Of a stretch of 17,432 nt of DNA, positions 1 to 6,975 are shown one piece after another. The translations under genes were made by a program, and so were the position numbers. The notes under the pieces are model-generated. The model did not search any database. It was not told the origin of the DNA and was given only the letters and a program-made list of their open reading frames with translations. Each line of letters starts with the position of its first letter. Positions within the stretch are counted from its first letter, which is position 1. The DNA comes from Tidjanibacter sp. (GTDB lineage Bacteria > Bacteroidota > Bacteroidia > Bacteroidales > Rikenellaceae), in NCBI GenBank assembly GCA_017547065.1, contig JAFYRC010000136.1, positions 1 through 17,432 on the forward strand. The letters run 5' to 3'.

Positions 1-294
1 ATCGAGATTGGTCTGATTGATAAGCTCCACCACACGAGCAGTGTCGTTACCACCCACACCCACCACAATGGGCAAGCGGCCTGCATTTTGCTCCTTCACG
101 GTGCGCAACACAGCCACCCTCTCGGGGAGTGTGAGAGTTGGAGTTTCACCCGTAGTGCCCATCACCACGAGGTAGTCGGCACCACCCTCAATCATCATAT
201 CTACAAGTCGCTGTAAGGCAACAAAATCGACCTCTCCCGAGGGAGCAAAGGGGGTTACAAGTGCAACACCCAGGCCTGTGAGTTTTGTCTTCAT
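1..294 (-). CDS. dapA: 4-hydroxy-tetrahydrodipicolinate synthase, N-terminal part (runs off window start)
   Basis: DapA condenses pyruvate with aspartate semialdehyde in the cytoplasm. This is the first committed step to diaminopimelate and lysine. Only the first 98 codons are present; the frame is open to the window edge. The protein opens MKTKLTGLGVALVTPF, the usual start of the TIM-barrel, and residues 46-50 read GTTGE, the conserved loop that binds the pyruvate carboxylate. A GVGGND stretch, equivalent to the family's GTGAN region, lies near residue 80. The start at 294 is the only sensible one, because family similarity begins at residue 3. The gene lies 44 bp downstream of ligA on the same strand, so the two are probably cotranscribed. 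The active-site lysine lies outside the window. I am confident of the family; related aldolases such as N-acetylneuraminate lyase share the fold but are less likely. Confidence 0.93.
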   Translation of the reverse strand, partial: MKTKLTGLGVALVTPFAPSGEVDFVALQRLVDMMIEGGADYLVVMGTTGETPTLTLPERVAVLRTVKEQNAGRLPIVVGVGGNDTARVVELINQTNLD

Positions 295-338
295 ATATCG
301 AGTTACTTTCAATTCAACCTGCAAAGATAGGTTATTTG

Positions 339-2420
339 TTAGAAAAGTTCGCCTTGCACGGCAATCTTTTCGCTCTCCTTTTTATTTTCAGGCTTAATAG
401 CCTGCTGTATTTCGGGTTGCGTAGCTACCCCCTCCAAGCCACCAATCATAGCCTCAAAGTCGCTCTCGGAGATTATCTTCACACCCAATTTTGTTGCCTT
501 CTGCAACTTGGCAGGGCCAATCTTATCACCAGCCAACAGATAGGATGTTGCACCACTAACGGCCGCAAGATTCTTACCTCCATGCAACTCAATGAGTGCT
601 TTCAGTTCATCCCTCGAATGGCGCTCGAAGCTACCCGAAATCACAAACGACAATCCCTCCAAACTATTGGAAAGCGTCTGCTTTTCGGCTTCCACGAATT
701 GGAGGCCAACGGCTCGGAGGCGTTCTATTATAGAACGATTCTGTTCGTCCTCAAAGTATGCCCTAATGCTGGCAGCAATCTTCTCGCCCACCTCGTCAGC
801 CTCGGCCAACTCCGCCTCCGAAGCATTCATGATAGCATCCAAGTTACCAAAGTGGTGAGCCAAATACTTTGCCGTGGTTTCGCCCACAAAGCGGATTCCG
901 AGGGCAAACAGCACTCTCTCGAAGGGCACCTCACGCGACAACGAAAGTTCTCTCATAATATTCTCGGCACTCTTCGCGCCCATTCTCGGCAGAGTTGCAA
1001 TCATCGTGGGTTGGAGGTCGTAGAGGTCGGCAATTGTCTTAATCAGCCCGCTATCGTAGAGCAACTCAACGGTCTCCTCGCCAATGCCCTCGATATTCAT
1101 CGCCTTGCGGGAGATGAAGTGGATAATGCGCCCAACGATTTGTGGACGGCAACCATCCTGATTGGGGCAAAAGTGTTTCGCATCGCCTTCCACGCGCACC
1201 AACTCCACACCGCACTCGGGGCAGTGAGTAATATATTGCAATGGTTTACACTCCTCCGTACGCTCGGAGAGTTCCACTCCTGTAATCTTCGGGATAATCT
1301 CGCCGCCCTTCTCCACATAGACCATATCACCCACCCTAACATCAAGGAGAGCAATCTGGTCGGCATTGTGTAGCGAAGCGCGCTTCACAACCGTACCGGC
1401 CAACTGCACGGGATCGAGGTTGGCCACGGGAGTCACTGCACCCGTACGTCCCACCTGAAAGTCTACCGAAAGGAGCCTTGTGAGGGCCTGCTCGGCCTTA
1501 AATTTATAGGCCACAGCCCAACGTGGAGCCTTGGCCGTAGAGCCCAAGCGACGCTGAGCCATATAGTCATTAGCCTTCACCACAGCGCCATCCGTATCGT
1601 AGGGCAACTCTCCCCTCTCGCCGTCGGTGCGAGTAATGAATGATTCAATCTCCTCCCACGAACGGCACTTCTGCATACGGTCGGAGATCTTAAAGCCCCA
1701 CTCTTTGGCAGCTTGGAGATTGTCCCAGTGATTCTGGTGCGGGAGTCCCTCACCCACCATGTAGTAGAGGAAGCAGTCGAGCCCCCTACGGGCAACCTCC
1801 TGCGAACTCTGCAACTTAATCGTACCCGCCGCTGCATTACGAGGGTTTGCAAAGGGGCTCTCACCCACCTCCACCCTCTCGGCATTGAGGCGATTGAAGG
1901 AAGCGTGAGGCATAATCACCTCGCCCCTCATCTCGAAGTAGTCGGGCCAACCCTCGCCTTGCAACACCAAAGGCACACTACGAATGGTACGAATATTGGC
2001 CGTAACATCGTCACCCCTAACACCGTCGCCACGAGTAACGGCTCGCAACAGACGTCCGTGTTCATAGGTGAGCGAGATGGCTGTACCATCGAACTTCAAC
2101 TCACACACAAACTCCGTGGGCCCTTCCTCACGCTCCACCTTCTCCACAAAGTCCTTCAACTCGTCGAGCGAATAGGTGTTCGAAAGGGAAAGCATGGGGA
2201 AACGGTGAGCCACCGACACAAATTCGTTTGTGAGGTCACTACCCACCCTCATCGTGGGCGAAGTGGGATCGTAACACTCCGGATGAGCCGCCTCCAAATC
2301 CTGCAATTCGCGCAGCAGGCGGTCATATTCGTAGTCACTGACAACGGGAGTTGCCTCCACGTAGTATTTGTGATTATAGAGGGTGAGCTCCTTGCGGAGT
2401 TGTTCTATTCTTTCGAGCAT
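339..2420 (-). CDS. ligA: NAD-dependent DNA ligase LigA
   Basis: LigA seals nicks in replication and repair using NAD+ as the adenylate donor. The 693-aa product is slightly longer than the usual ~670 aa and has every expected domain. Domain Ia, which contacts NMN, is at residues 1-65 (VSDYEYDRL). The adenylation domain carries the nucleophile lysine K109 in KFDG. An OB fold occupies roughly 310-395. A Cys4 zinc finger uses C400, C403, C418 and C424. Helix-hairpin-helix repeats span about 430-575 and a BRCT domain about 586-660. The ATG at 2420 is the natural start because domain Ia begins directly there. The last ~30 residues form a charged tail ending QGELF, which resembles a beta-clamp binding pentapeptide. 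dapA follows on the same strand. Upstream, 163 bp separate it from a divergent small gene. Confidence 0.98.
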   Translation of the reverse strand: MLERIEQLRKELTLYNHKYYVEATPVVSDYEYDRLLRELQDLEAAHPECYDPTSPTMRVGSDLTNEFVSVAHRFPMLSLSNTYSLDELKDFVEKVEREEGPTEFVCELKFDGTAISLTYEHGRLLRAVTRGDGVRGDDVTANIRTIRSVPLVLQGEGWPDYFEMRGEVIMPHASFNRLNAERVEVGESPFANPRNAAAGTIKLQSSQEVARRGLDCFLYYMVGEGLPHQNHWDNLQAAKEWGFKISDRMQKCRSWEEIESFITRTDGERGELPYDTDGAVVKANDYMAQRRLGSTAKAPRWAVAYKFKAEQALTRLLSVDFQVGRTGAVTPVANLDPVQLAGTVVKRASLHNADQIALLDVRVGDMVYVEKGGEIIPKITGVELSERTEECKPLQYITHCPECGVELVRVEGDAKHFCPNQDGCRPQIVGRIIHFISRKAMNIEGIGEETVELLYDSGLIKTIADLYDLQPTMIATLPRMGAKSAENIMRELSLSREVPFERVLFALGIRFVGETTAKYLAHHFGNLDAIMNASEAELAEADEVGEKIAASIRAYFEDEQNRSIIERLRAVGLQFVEAEKQTLSNSLEGLSFVISGSFERHSRDELKALIELHGGKNLAAVSGATSYLLAGDKIGPAKLQKATKLGVKIISESDFEAMIGGLEGVATQPEIQQAIKPENKKESEKIAVQGELF

Positions 2421-2583
2421 AAATTTAGCATATATAAAACAGGGTAAAAATACAAAAAATGTTGGACAAAATCAGCTCTCGGCCCATTTTTCATCATTTT
2501 TTCCAAAAAAGTTATCAACAACGGCTCCAAGTAATGATTTTTGCCTTATAATTGCAGAAAATTTCAGAACACATCCAAAATTT

Positions 2584-2910
2584 ATGAATAGAGCAAGTAA
2601 CAATAAAAGGCGCTCCGTTGTGAGCTTTGCCAACCTCTCGCCCGAATTGCAGGAGGCTGTAAAGAAAGCATATCCCTATGGTTTCACCGATGCAATGATG
2701 CGTATCGACAAACCCAATGGCGAGTTTTTCTATGCTGTACCTTTTGAAACAGACGAGGTAAGTTACCTGGTGAAGATCAACGTGAAGATTGACGAGCACA
2801 TTGAGGAGGAGGACGACAAGGACTACTACAACGACGACCTCAAGGGCGTCGACGAGTTGGCCGACAGCGAGGAGGATGAAGACATCGACAACCTACGCGA
2901 TGAGATTTAG
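2584..2910 (+). CDS. small acidic conserved protein of unknown function (108 aa)
   Basis: I believe this small protein is conserved in Bacteroidales, but I know no function for it. Three parts are visible. Residues 1-11 are basic (MNRASNNKRRS). Residues 12 to about 70 look like a compact domain, with LSPELQEAVKKAYPYGFTDA followed by a strand-rich part (GEFFYAVPFETDEVSYLVKI). The tail is very acidic: 21 of the last 39 residues are Asp or Glu. There is no signal peptide or membrane segment, so it should be cytoplasmic. The frame stays open upstream to 2383, but that extension overlaps the start of ligA and has low-complexity composition, so I chose the ATG at 2584. The gene diverges from ligA and ends 35 bp before a bidirectional terminator. 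The charge layout recalls acidic-tailed nucleic-acid mimics or RNA-polymerase accessory proteins, but this is a guess. Confidence 0.82.
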   Translation: MNRASNNKRRSVVSFANLSPELQEAVKKAYPYGFTDAMMRIDKPNGEFFYAVPFETDEVSYLVKINVKIDEHIEEEDDKDYYNDDLKGVDELADSEEDEDIDNLRDEI

Positions 2911-2945
2911 GCCATAAGTTGTGGTGCACTCCACAATGCCCACAC

Positions 2946-2977
2946 AAAAAAGGACTGCATCGGCAGTCCTTTTTTTT
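2946..2977. terminator. bidirectional rho-independent terminator
   Basis: A perfect 8-bp stem (AGGACTGC at 2951-2958, GCAGTCCT at 2963-2970) closes the loop ATCG. It is flanked by an A run on the left and a T run on the right, so it can end transcription in both directions. It sits between two converging genes, the small acidic protein (stop 2910) and cca (stop 2999). Confidence 0.9.
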
Positions 2978-2998
2978 CGTACATTCTCACAACATATT

Positions 2999-4417
2999 CT
3001 ATTCACTGACAGCTCTTTTAAGCCCCTTCTCTGCAGCAATTTTCTCCATCAGAGTAAATGCAGCGTCATACTCATTGGGGATAACACCATCAAGAATTGC
3101 CTCCTTGATTTCGGCCTTAATCTCACCCACCAGCGAACAAGGCTCCAAAGCATCAGTGCGCATAATAATCTCGCCAGTAATTGGTGGCTGGAAATTGCGC
3201 ACACGATCCTTCTCTTCGATTTCCTTCATCTTCACCCTAACAAGCGCAAAATTACGCAGATAGCGCTGAACTTTTGAATCGATACCGGAGGTGATGTCAG
3301 CCTCGCAAAGCGTCATCAAATCCTCCACGTCGTCGCCCGCCTCAAACAAGAGCCTCCTCACTGCCGAATCGGTCACCTCATCCTCCGAGAGAATAATGGG
3401 ACGCAGGTGAAGAAACACCAACTTACGTACATATTTCATGTGCTCATTAAGGGGCAATTTCAGCCTGCGGAAAATATCGGGAATCATCTTGCTACCCACC
3501 ACCTCATGACCATGGAACGACCAACCCACGCGAGCATCGAAAGCCTTTGTGCGGGGCTTGGCAATGTCGTGCAAAAGTGCCGCCCAGCGCAACCAAAGAT
3601 TATCGCTCTTGCGCGCCACATTATCTAACACTTTAAGAGTGTGTATAAAATTGTCTTTGTGGGCTTTACCATTCCTTACTTCAACTCCTCGTAGAAGTTC
3701 AAGTTCGGGGAAAATCAGAGGCAAAAGACCCGTTTTTGACAACAAATCAAAGCCGATTGAAGGCACGGGTGAAGCGACAATTTTGTGCAATTCGGTGGCG
3801 ATGCGCTCCTTCGAAACGATGGCTATTCGCTCGCAGTTACGCTGAATCGCCTCGAAGGTTTCCGGGGCCAGATCAAAACCAAGCTGAGTGGCAAAACGCA
3901 CACCCCTAATCATTCTCAATGGGTCGTCCGAAAAAGTCACGTCGGGGTCGGTCGGAGTGCGAATAATACACTTTTCCATATCAGCCATACCGCCAAAACT
4001 ATCGAGCAGCTCGCCATAGGTGTCGCCATTAAGCGACCATGCCAGGGCGTTTATCGTAAAATCCCTTCGCAATTGATCATCCTCAATCGTTCCTTCCTCC
4101 ACGGCGGGCTTGCGAGAGTCGGGCGAATAGGACTCCTTACGAGCCCCAACAAATTCAATTTCACGTCCCTCCTTATCGCGCAACATGGCCGTGCCGAAAG
4201 TTTTGAAAATCGACACCTTAGAATGCAGTTGCTTACCCAATGCTTTAGCAACCTCAATACCACTTCCGACCACCACAATATCGATGTCCGTCGAGGGACG
4301 TCGGAGGTAGTAGTCGCGCACATAGACACCCACCACATAGGCCCTCACGCCCATCTGGTCGACGATATCCCTAATCTGTCGGAATACGGGTAGCGAAAGT
4401 GGGTGTTCGTTACTCAT
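2999..4417 (-). CDS. cca: CCA-adding tRNA nucleotidyltransferase / poly(A) polymerase family with HD domain
   Basis: The enzyme belongs to class II nucleotidyltransferases, which add or repair the 3' CCA of tRNAs. The 472-aa protein has the nucleotidyltransferase head at residues ~20-150, with metal-binding aspartates D44 and D46 in [10 protein letters not shown] and the RRDF signature at 117-120. A neck and body domain lies around 165-240, with [20 protein letters not shown]. An HD domain follows from ~255 to 370, with H259 and the H283-D284 pair in LLHDIAKP. The usual GGxVRD motif reads GVYVRD here (V31). I start at 4417 ([10 protein letters not shown]), where family similarity begins. Upstream in-frame codons lie inside pdxJ. 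The start overlaps the pdxJ stop by 8 nt, so translation is probably coupled. A pure poly(A) polymerase cannot be excluded from sequence alone, but the length and the HD domain fit the Bacteroidales CCA enzyme. Confidence 0.93.
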   Translation of the reverse strand: MSNEHPLSLPVFRQIRDIVDQMGVRAYVVGVYVRDYYLRRPSTDIDIVVVGSGIEVAKALGKQLHSKVSIFKTFGTAMLRDKEGREIEFVGARKESYSPDSRKPAVEEGTIEDDQLRRDFTINALAWSLNGDTYGELLDSFGGMADMEKCIIRTPTDPDVTFSDDPLRMIRGVRFATQLGFDLAPETFEAIQRNCERIAIVSKERIATELHKIVASPVPSIGFDLLSKTGLLPLIFPELELLRGVEVRNGKAHKDNFIHTLKVLDNVARKSDNLWLRWAALLHDIAKPRTKAFDARVGWSFHGHEVVGSKMIPDIFRRLKLPLNEHMKYVRKLVFLHLRPIILSEDEVTDSAVRRLLFEAGDDVEDLMTLCEADITSGIDSKVQRYLRNFALVRVKMKEIEEKDRVRNFQPPITGEIIMRTDALEPCSLVGEIKAEIKEAILDGVIPNEYDAAFTLMEKIAAEKGLKRAVSE

Positions 4418-5141
4418 TTTTAGCTGTGGGTTTAAGTTCACGAAGGTAGAGTTGCACGGTATTTTCAAGGCCATAGTAGAGGGCATCGCTAATGAGAGCG
4501 TGACCAATAGAAACCTCATCCACAAATGGAATACGCTCCACGAAATAGCGGAGGTTTTCGAGGCTCAAATCGTGACCGGCATTAAGACCCAAACCGAGCC
4601 TGCGAGCCTCCTCTGCAGCAGCCACATAGGGAGCAATAGCCGCTTCCCTATCCTGCCCATAACCACTCGCATAAGACTCCGTATACAATTCGATCCTATC
4701 GGCACCACACTCCTTTGCGCCACGCACCATTTCCACCACGGGATCCACAAAAATCGACACCCTGATACCCTTAGCCTTAAACTCCCTCACTTTCTCCACA
4801 AGGAAGTCTTTGTTGGCGATGGTATCCCAACCGGCGTTGGAAGTGATGGCGTTGTGTGCGTCGGGCACGAGGGTCACTTGTGCAGGTACAACCTCCAACA
4901 CAAGATCCGTAAAGGAGTCTATCGGGTTGCCCTCGATGTTCAACTCCGTAGTAACAACCTTTTTAAGGTTGCGAACATCATCATACCTAATGTGGCGACC
5001 ATCGGGCCTGGGGTGCACAGTGATTCCTTCGGCACCGAAGCGCTCGATATTTTCTGCCGCAAGCACCACATCGGGCATCGTACCACCGCGTGAATTGCGA
5101 ATTACGGCAATTTTATTTATGTTTACACTCAATTTAGTCAT
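4410..5141 (-). CDS. pdxJ: pyridoxine 5'-phosphate synthase PdxJ
   Basis: PdxJ condenses 3-amino-2-oxopropyl phosphate with 1-deoxyxylulose 5-phosphate to give pyridoxine 5'-phosphate. It is the last ring-forming step of DXP-dependent vitamin B6 synthesis. The 243-aa length matches the family. Diagnostic stretches are [15 protein letters not shown] near the N-terminus, [18 protein letters not shown] (residues ~40-58), VTLVPDA, and the C-terminal [11 protein letters not shown] and [16 protein letters not shown]. The N-terminal NINK is a variant of the NIDH of E. coli; from memory it is usual in Bacteroidales. An in-frame ATG 45 nt further upstream (5186) would add residues not found in the family and reach towards nadK, so I use MTKLSVN at 5141. 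The gene heads the pdxJ-cca pair and diverges from nadK. Confidence 0.96.
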   Translation of the reverse strand: MTKLSVNINKIAVIRNSRGGTMPDVVLAAENIERFGAEGITVHPRPDGRHIRYDDVRNLKKVVTTELNIEGNPIDSFTDLVLEVVPAQVTLVPDAHNAITSNAGWDTIANKDFLVEKVREFKAKGIRVSIFVDPVVEMVRGAKECGADRIELYTESYASGYGQDREAAIAPYVAAAEEARRLGLGLNAGHDLSLENLRYFVERIPFVDEVSIGHALISDALYYGLENTVQLYLRELKPTAKNE

Positions 5142-5172
5142 ACCTTCTTGCTGTTTGTTCGGAAGATTTGGG

Positions 5173-5180
5173 TAAATTTG
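5173..5180 (+). promoter_or_regulatory. putative -7 promoter element for nadK
   Basis: TAAATTTG matches the Bacteroidetes primary-sigma -7 consensus TAnnTTTG exactly and lies 30 bp before the nadK ATG. No full TTTG is seen at the ideal -33 distance (only CTTG at 5147-5150, 22 bases upstream). On the other strand a weaker TACCTTTA (5186-5193) could serve pdxJ. Confidence 0.55.
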
Positions 5181-5210
5181 CGCCATAAAGGTATCACAAA
5201 GTTTTGTGAA

Positions 5211-6098
5211 ATGAAAATAATTTTGTTTTCGCGCCCTTCGAGTGGCAAATCCACGAAGTTGTTTGGCGCACTTGTAGAGAGTATTTCCGAGCGTGGTTTC
5301 GACTACCAGATGGACTCTGCCACAGCCGATTGGTTGGAGCAGGGCGAAGGTGTAACGGTAGGCGCAGAAAACCGCTACGACGCACTTTGCTCGGCCCTGA
5401 GCGAGGATGCAATAGTTATTTCCTATGGTGGCGACGGCACCCTCTTGAGTGTCGTGAGGGCCATTGGCGGACGCAAGATTGCTGTGCTGGGTATCAACTC
5501 AGGCAGGCTCGGCTTTTTAGCCACCGTGGCGGGCGATAAATTTCAGAGTGCCCTCGATGCGCTCCAAAGTGGCAAGTTTTCGATCGAAAAGCGCTCGCTG
5601 TTGCGAATTGAGGGAGATGTCGAAGAAAACATTGCTCTTCCGCTGGCTTTCAATGAGTTTTCCATCCAGAGGGGCGGACGTGGCATGATTGGCATCAAGG
5701 TGGAGATTGATTCACGCACCGTGGCTAACTATTGGAGCGACGGAGCCATTGTTGCCACACCAACCGGTTCCACTGCCTACTCGTTGAGCGCAGGTGGTCC
5801 CATCGTTGCTCCCGAATGTAGGTGTATGATTCTCACACCCATTGCTCCCCACAATCTCACAATGCGCCCCATCGTAATTCCCGACACAAGCGTGGTACGC
5901 CTGACTATCGACGCTCGCGACCCCCAGGCTCTGGTGGGTATCGACAACGAAAACTTCACTATCAATAGTGGCGCCTCTTTCACAATCACACGAGCCGAGG
6001 AGGAAGTTTTTTTGATGCAACTGCAAAATATATCCTTCTACGACACGTTAAAGGATAAAATGATGTGGGGTGTGGACAGCAGAGAATCAAAGCAATAG
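5211..6098 (+). CDS. nadK: NAD kinase
   Basis: NadK phosphorylates NAD+ to NADP+ using ATP or polyphosphate in the cytoplasm and so sets the NADP pool. The protein has 295 aa, a normal length. The catalytic GGDGT is at residues 73-77 (D75). [10 protein letters not shown], the conserved second glycine-rich stretch, is at 96-105. The NE pair of the NAD-binding site is in FNEFSI near residue 148, and [16 protein letters not shown] is at 184-199. The frame is open upstream to 5148, but similarity begins at MKIILFSRP, so I use the ATG at 5211. That also leaves a leader containing a -7 element. The gene ends in TAG. A gap of 105 bp separates it from uppS, which has its own -7 element. Confidence 0.97.
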   Translation: MKIILFSRPSSGKSTKLFGALVESISERGFDYQMDSATADWLEQGEGVTVGAENRYDALCSALSEDAIVISYGGDGTLLSVVRAIGGRKIAVLGINSGRLGFLATVAGDKFQSALDALQSGKFSIEKRSLLRIEGDVEENIALPLAFNEFSIQRGGRGMIGIKVEIDSRTVANYWSDGAIVATPTGSTAYSLSAGGPIVAPECRCMILTPIAPHNLTMRPIVIPDTSVVRLTIDARDPQALVGIDNENFTINSGASFTITRAEEEVFLMQLQNISFYDTLKDKMMWGVDSRESKQ

Positions 6099-6176
6099 AC
6101 CTTACAGACCCACGCCACGAGCCCACAAAAACGGATTTGAGCTCCAAGGGGTATATGAAATCCCAAATATAATGCT

Positions 6177-6184
6177 TATATTTG
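6177..6184 (+). promoter_or_regulatory. putative -7 promoter element for the uppS-bamA-skp cluster
   Basis: TATATTTG fits TAnnTTTG exactly and ends 19 bases before the uppS ATG, implying a very short leader. A TTTG at the usual upstream spacing is not visible. It is the only good element before uppS, and the gaps inside the following cluster (49, 48 and 17 bp) show none. Confidence 0.55.
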
Positions 6185-6203
6185 CACGTTTAATGCGACA
6201 CTA

Positions 6204-6926
6204 ATGACACAAGAAAAGAGCATACAAAACATTCCCACCCTCGTTGCCATCATCATGGACGGCAATGGCAGGTGGGCTAAAATGCGTGGCAAAGCGCGTC
6301 CAGAGGGACACATTGCCGGCGTGGAGAGCGTGCGTAAAGTAATCAAGGCTGCCGTGGCTGAGGGTATCAAATTTCTCACCCTCTACACCTTCTCTACCGA
6401 GAACTGGGGTCGCCCCCAGGAGGAGGTTGACGCCATCATGGAACTCTTCTGCCGCAGCGTAATTGCCGAGACTCCCGAGTTGAAAAAGGAGGGCGTGCGT
6501 ATCCGCATTATGGGCGATAGGATTGCCTTCTCCAAGAAGGTTAACGCCTACATTGACCGCATCGAGAGTGACACTGCCGAGGGCGAAGCCCTGACGGTAG
6601 TGTTGGCCATGAATTATAGCTCCCGATATGAGCTCACCGCAACCACCAAGGATATTGCACGAATGGTAGCAGATGGCACAATCAAGGTGGAGGAGATCAC
6701 CTCCGAGTTCATTTCGCAACACCTCTATTCGAAAGACTACCCCGATCCGGACCTCATTATCCGTAGCGGTGGCGAGTATAGGTTGAGCAACTTCCTGATG
6801 TGGCAGGCCGCATACAGCGAGCTCTATTTCACCCCCACCCTATGGCCCGACTTCGACAAAGAGTCGCTACGCGAGGCGCTCGAAGCCTATGCCGGTCGTC
6901 AGCGTCGCTTCGGCCTTGTAAAGTAG
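6204..6926 (+). CDS. uppS: isoprenyl transferase / undecaprenyl diphosphate synthase UppS
   Basis: UppS is a cis-prenyltransferase that adds isopentenyl units to farnesyl diphosphate, producing the C55 carrier lipid used for peptidoglycan and O-antigen. The 240-aa protein has the catalytic MDGNGRWA (D19), H36 in EGHIAG, and FSTENW at 63-68. The C-terminal substrate-binding block is RSGGEYRLSNFLMWQ at 187-201, followed by YSELYFTPTLWPDF. The block is slightly different from the E. coli RTSGExRISNF but keeps the Arg, Glu, Arg and Ser positions that bind diphosphate. The start at 6204 gives the family's usual short N-terminus. Placement directly before bamA and skp groups envelope-building functions. 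The gene ends in TAG, 49 bp before bamA. Confidence 0.97.
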   Translation: MTQEKSIQNIPTLVAIIMDGNGRWAKMRGKARPEGHIAGVESVRKVIKAAVAEGIKFLTLYTFSTENWGRPQEEVDAIMELFCRSVIAETPELKKEGVRIRIMGDRIAFSKKVNAYIDRIESDTAEGEALTVVLAMNYSSRYELTATTKDIARMVADGTIKVEEITSEFISQHLYSKDYPDPDLIIRSGGEYRLSNFLMWQAAYSELYFTPTLWPDFDKESLREALEAYAGRQRRFGLVK

Positions 6927-6975
6927 GACGGACACAAAAAGATTAACAAAACGAGAAAGAAGAAAACAACAAATA

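Noticed and set aside
285..2447. Long open frames on the plus strand opposite ligA (362 and 244 codons)
   Set aside because: They lie antisense to a fully recognisable ligA, resemble no family, and arise from its codon use. The same applies to antisense frames over cca, bamA and prfA.
2512..2520. TTATCAACA, one base from a DnaA box, between ligA and the small acidic gene
   Set aside because: It is a single near-match in an AT-rich stretch with no further copies nearby and no origin-associated genes, so it is likely chance.
2383..2583. N-terminal extension of the small acidic protein back to 2383
   Set aside because: It would overlap the start of ligA and consists of low-complexity residues unlike the rest; the ATG at 2584 gives a sensible protein.
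6133..6163. Possible hairpin (GGATTT with AAATCC) between nadK and uppS
   Set aside because: The stem is only six pairs with a 19-base loop and there is no T run, so it is not a convincing terminator.
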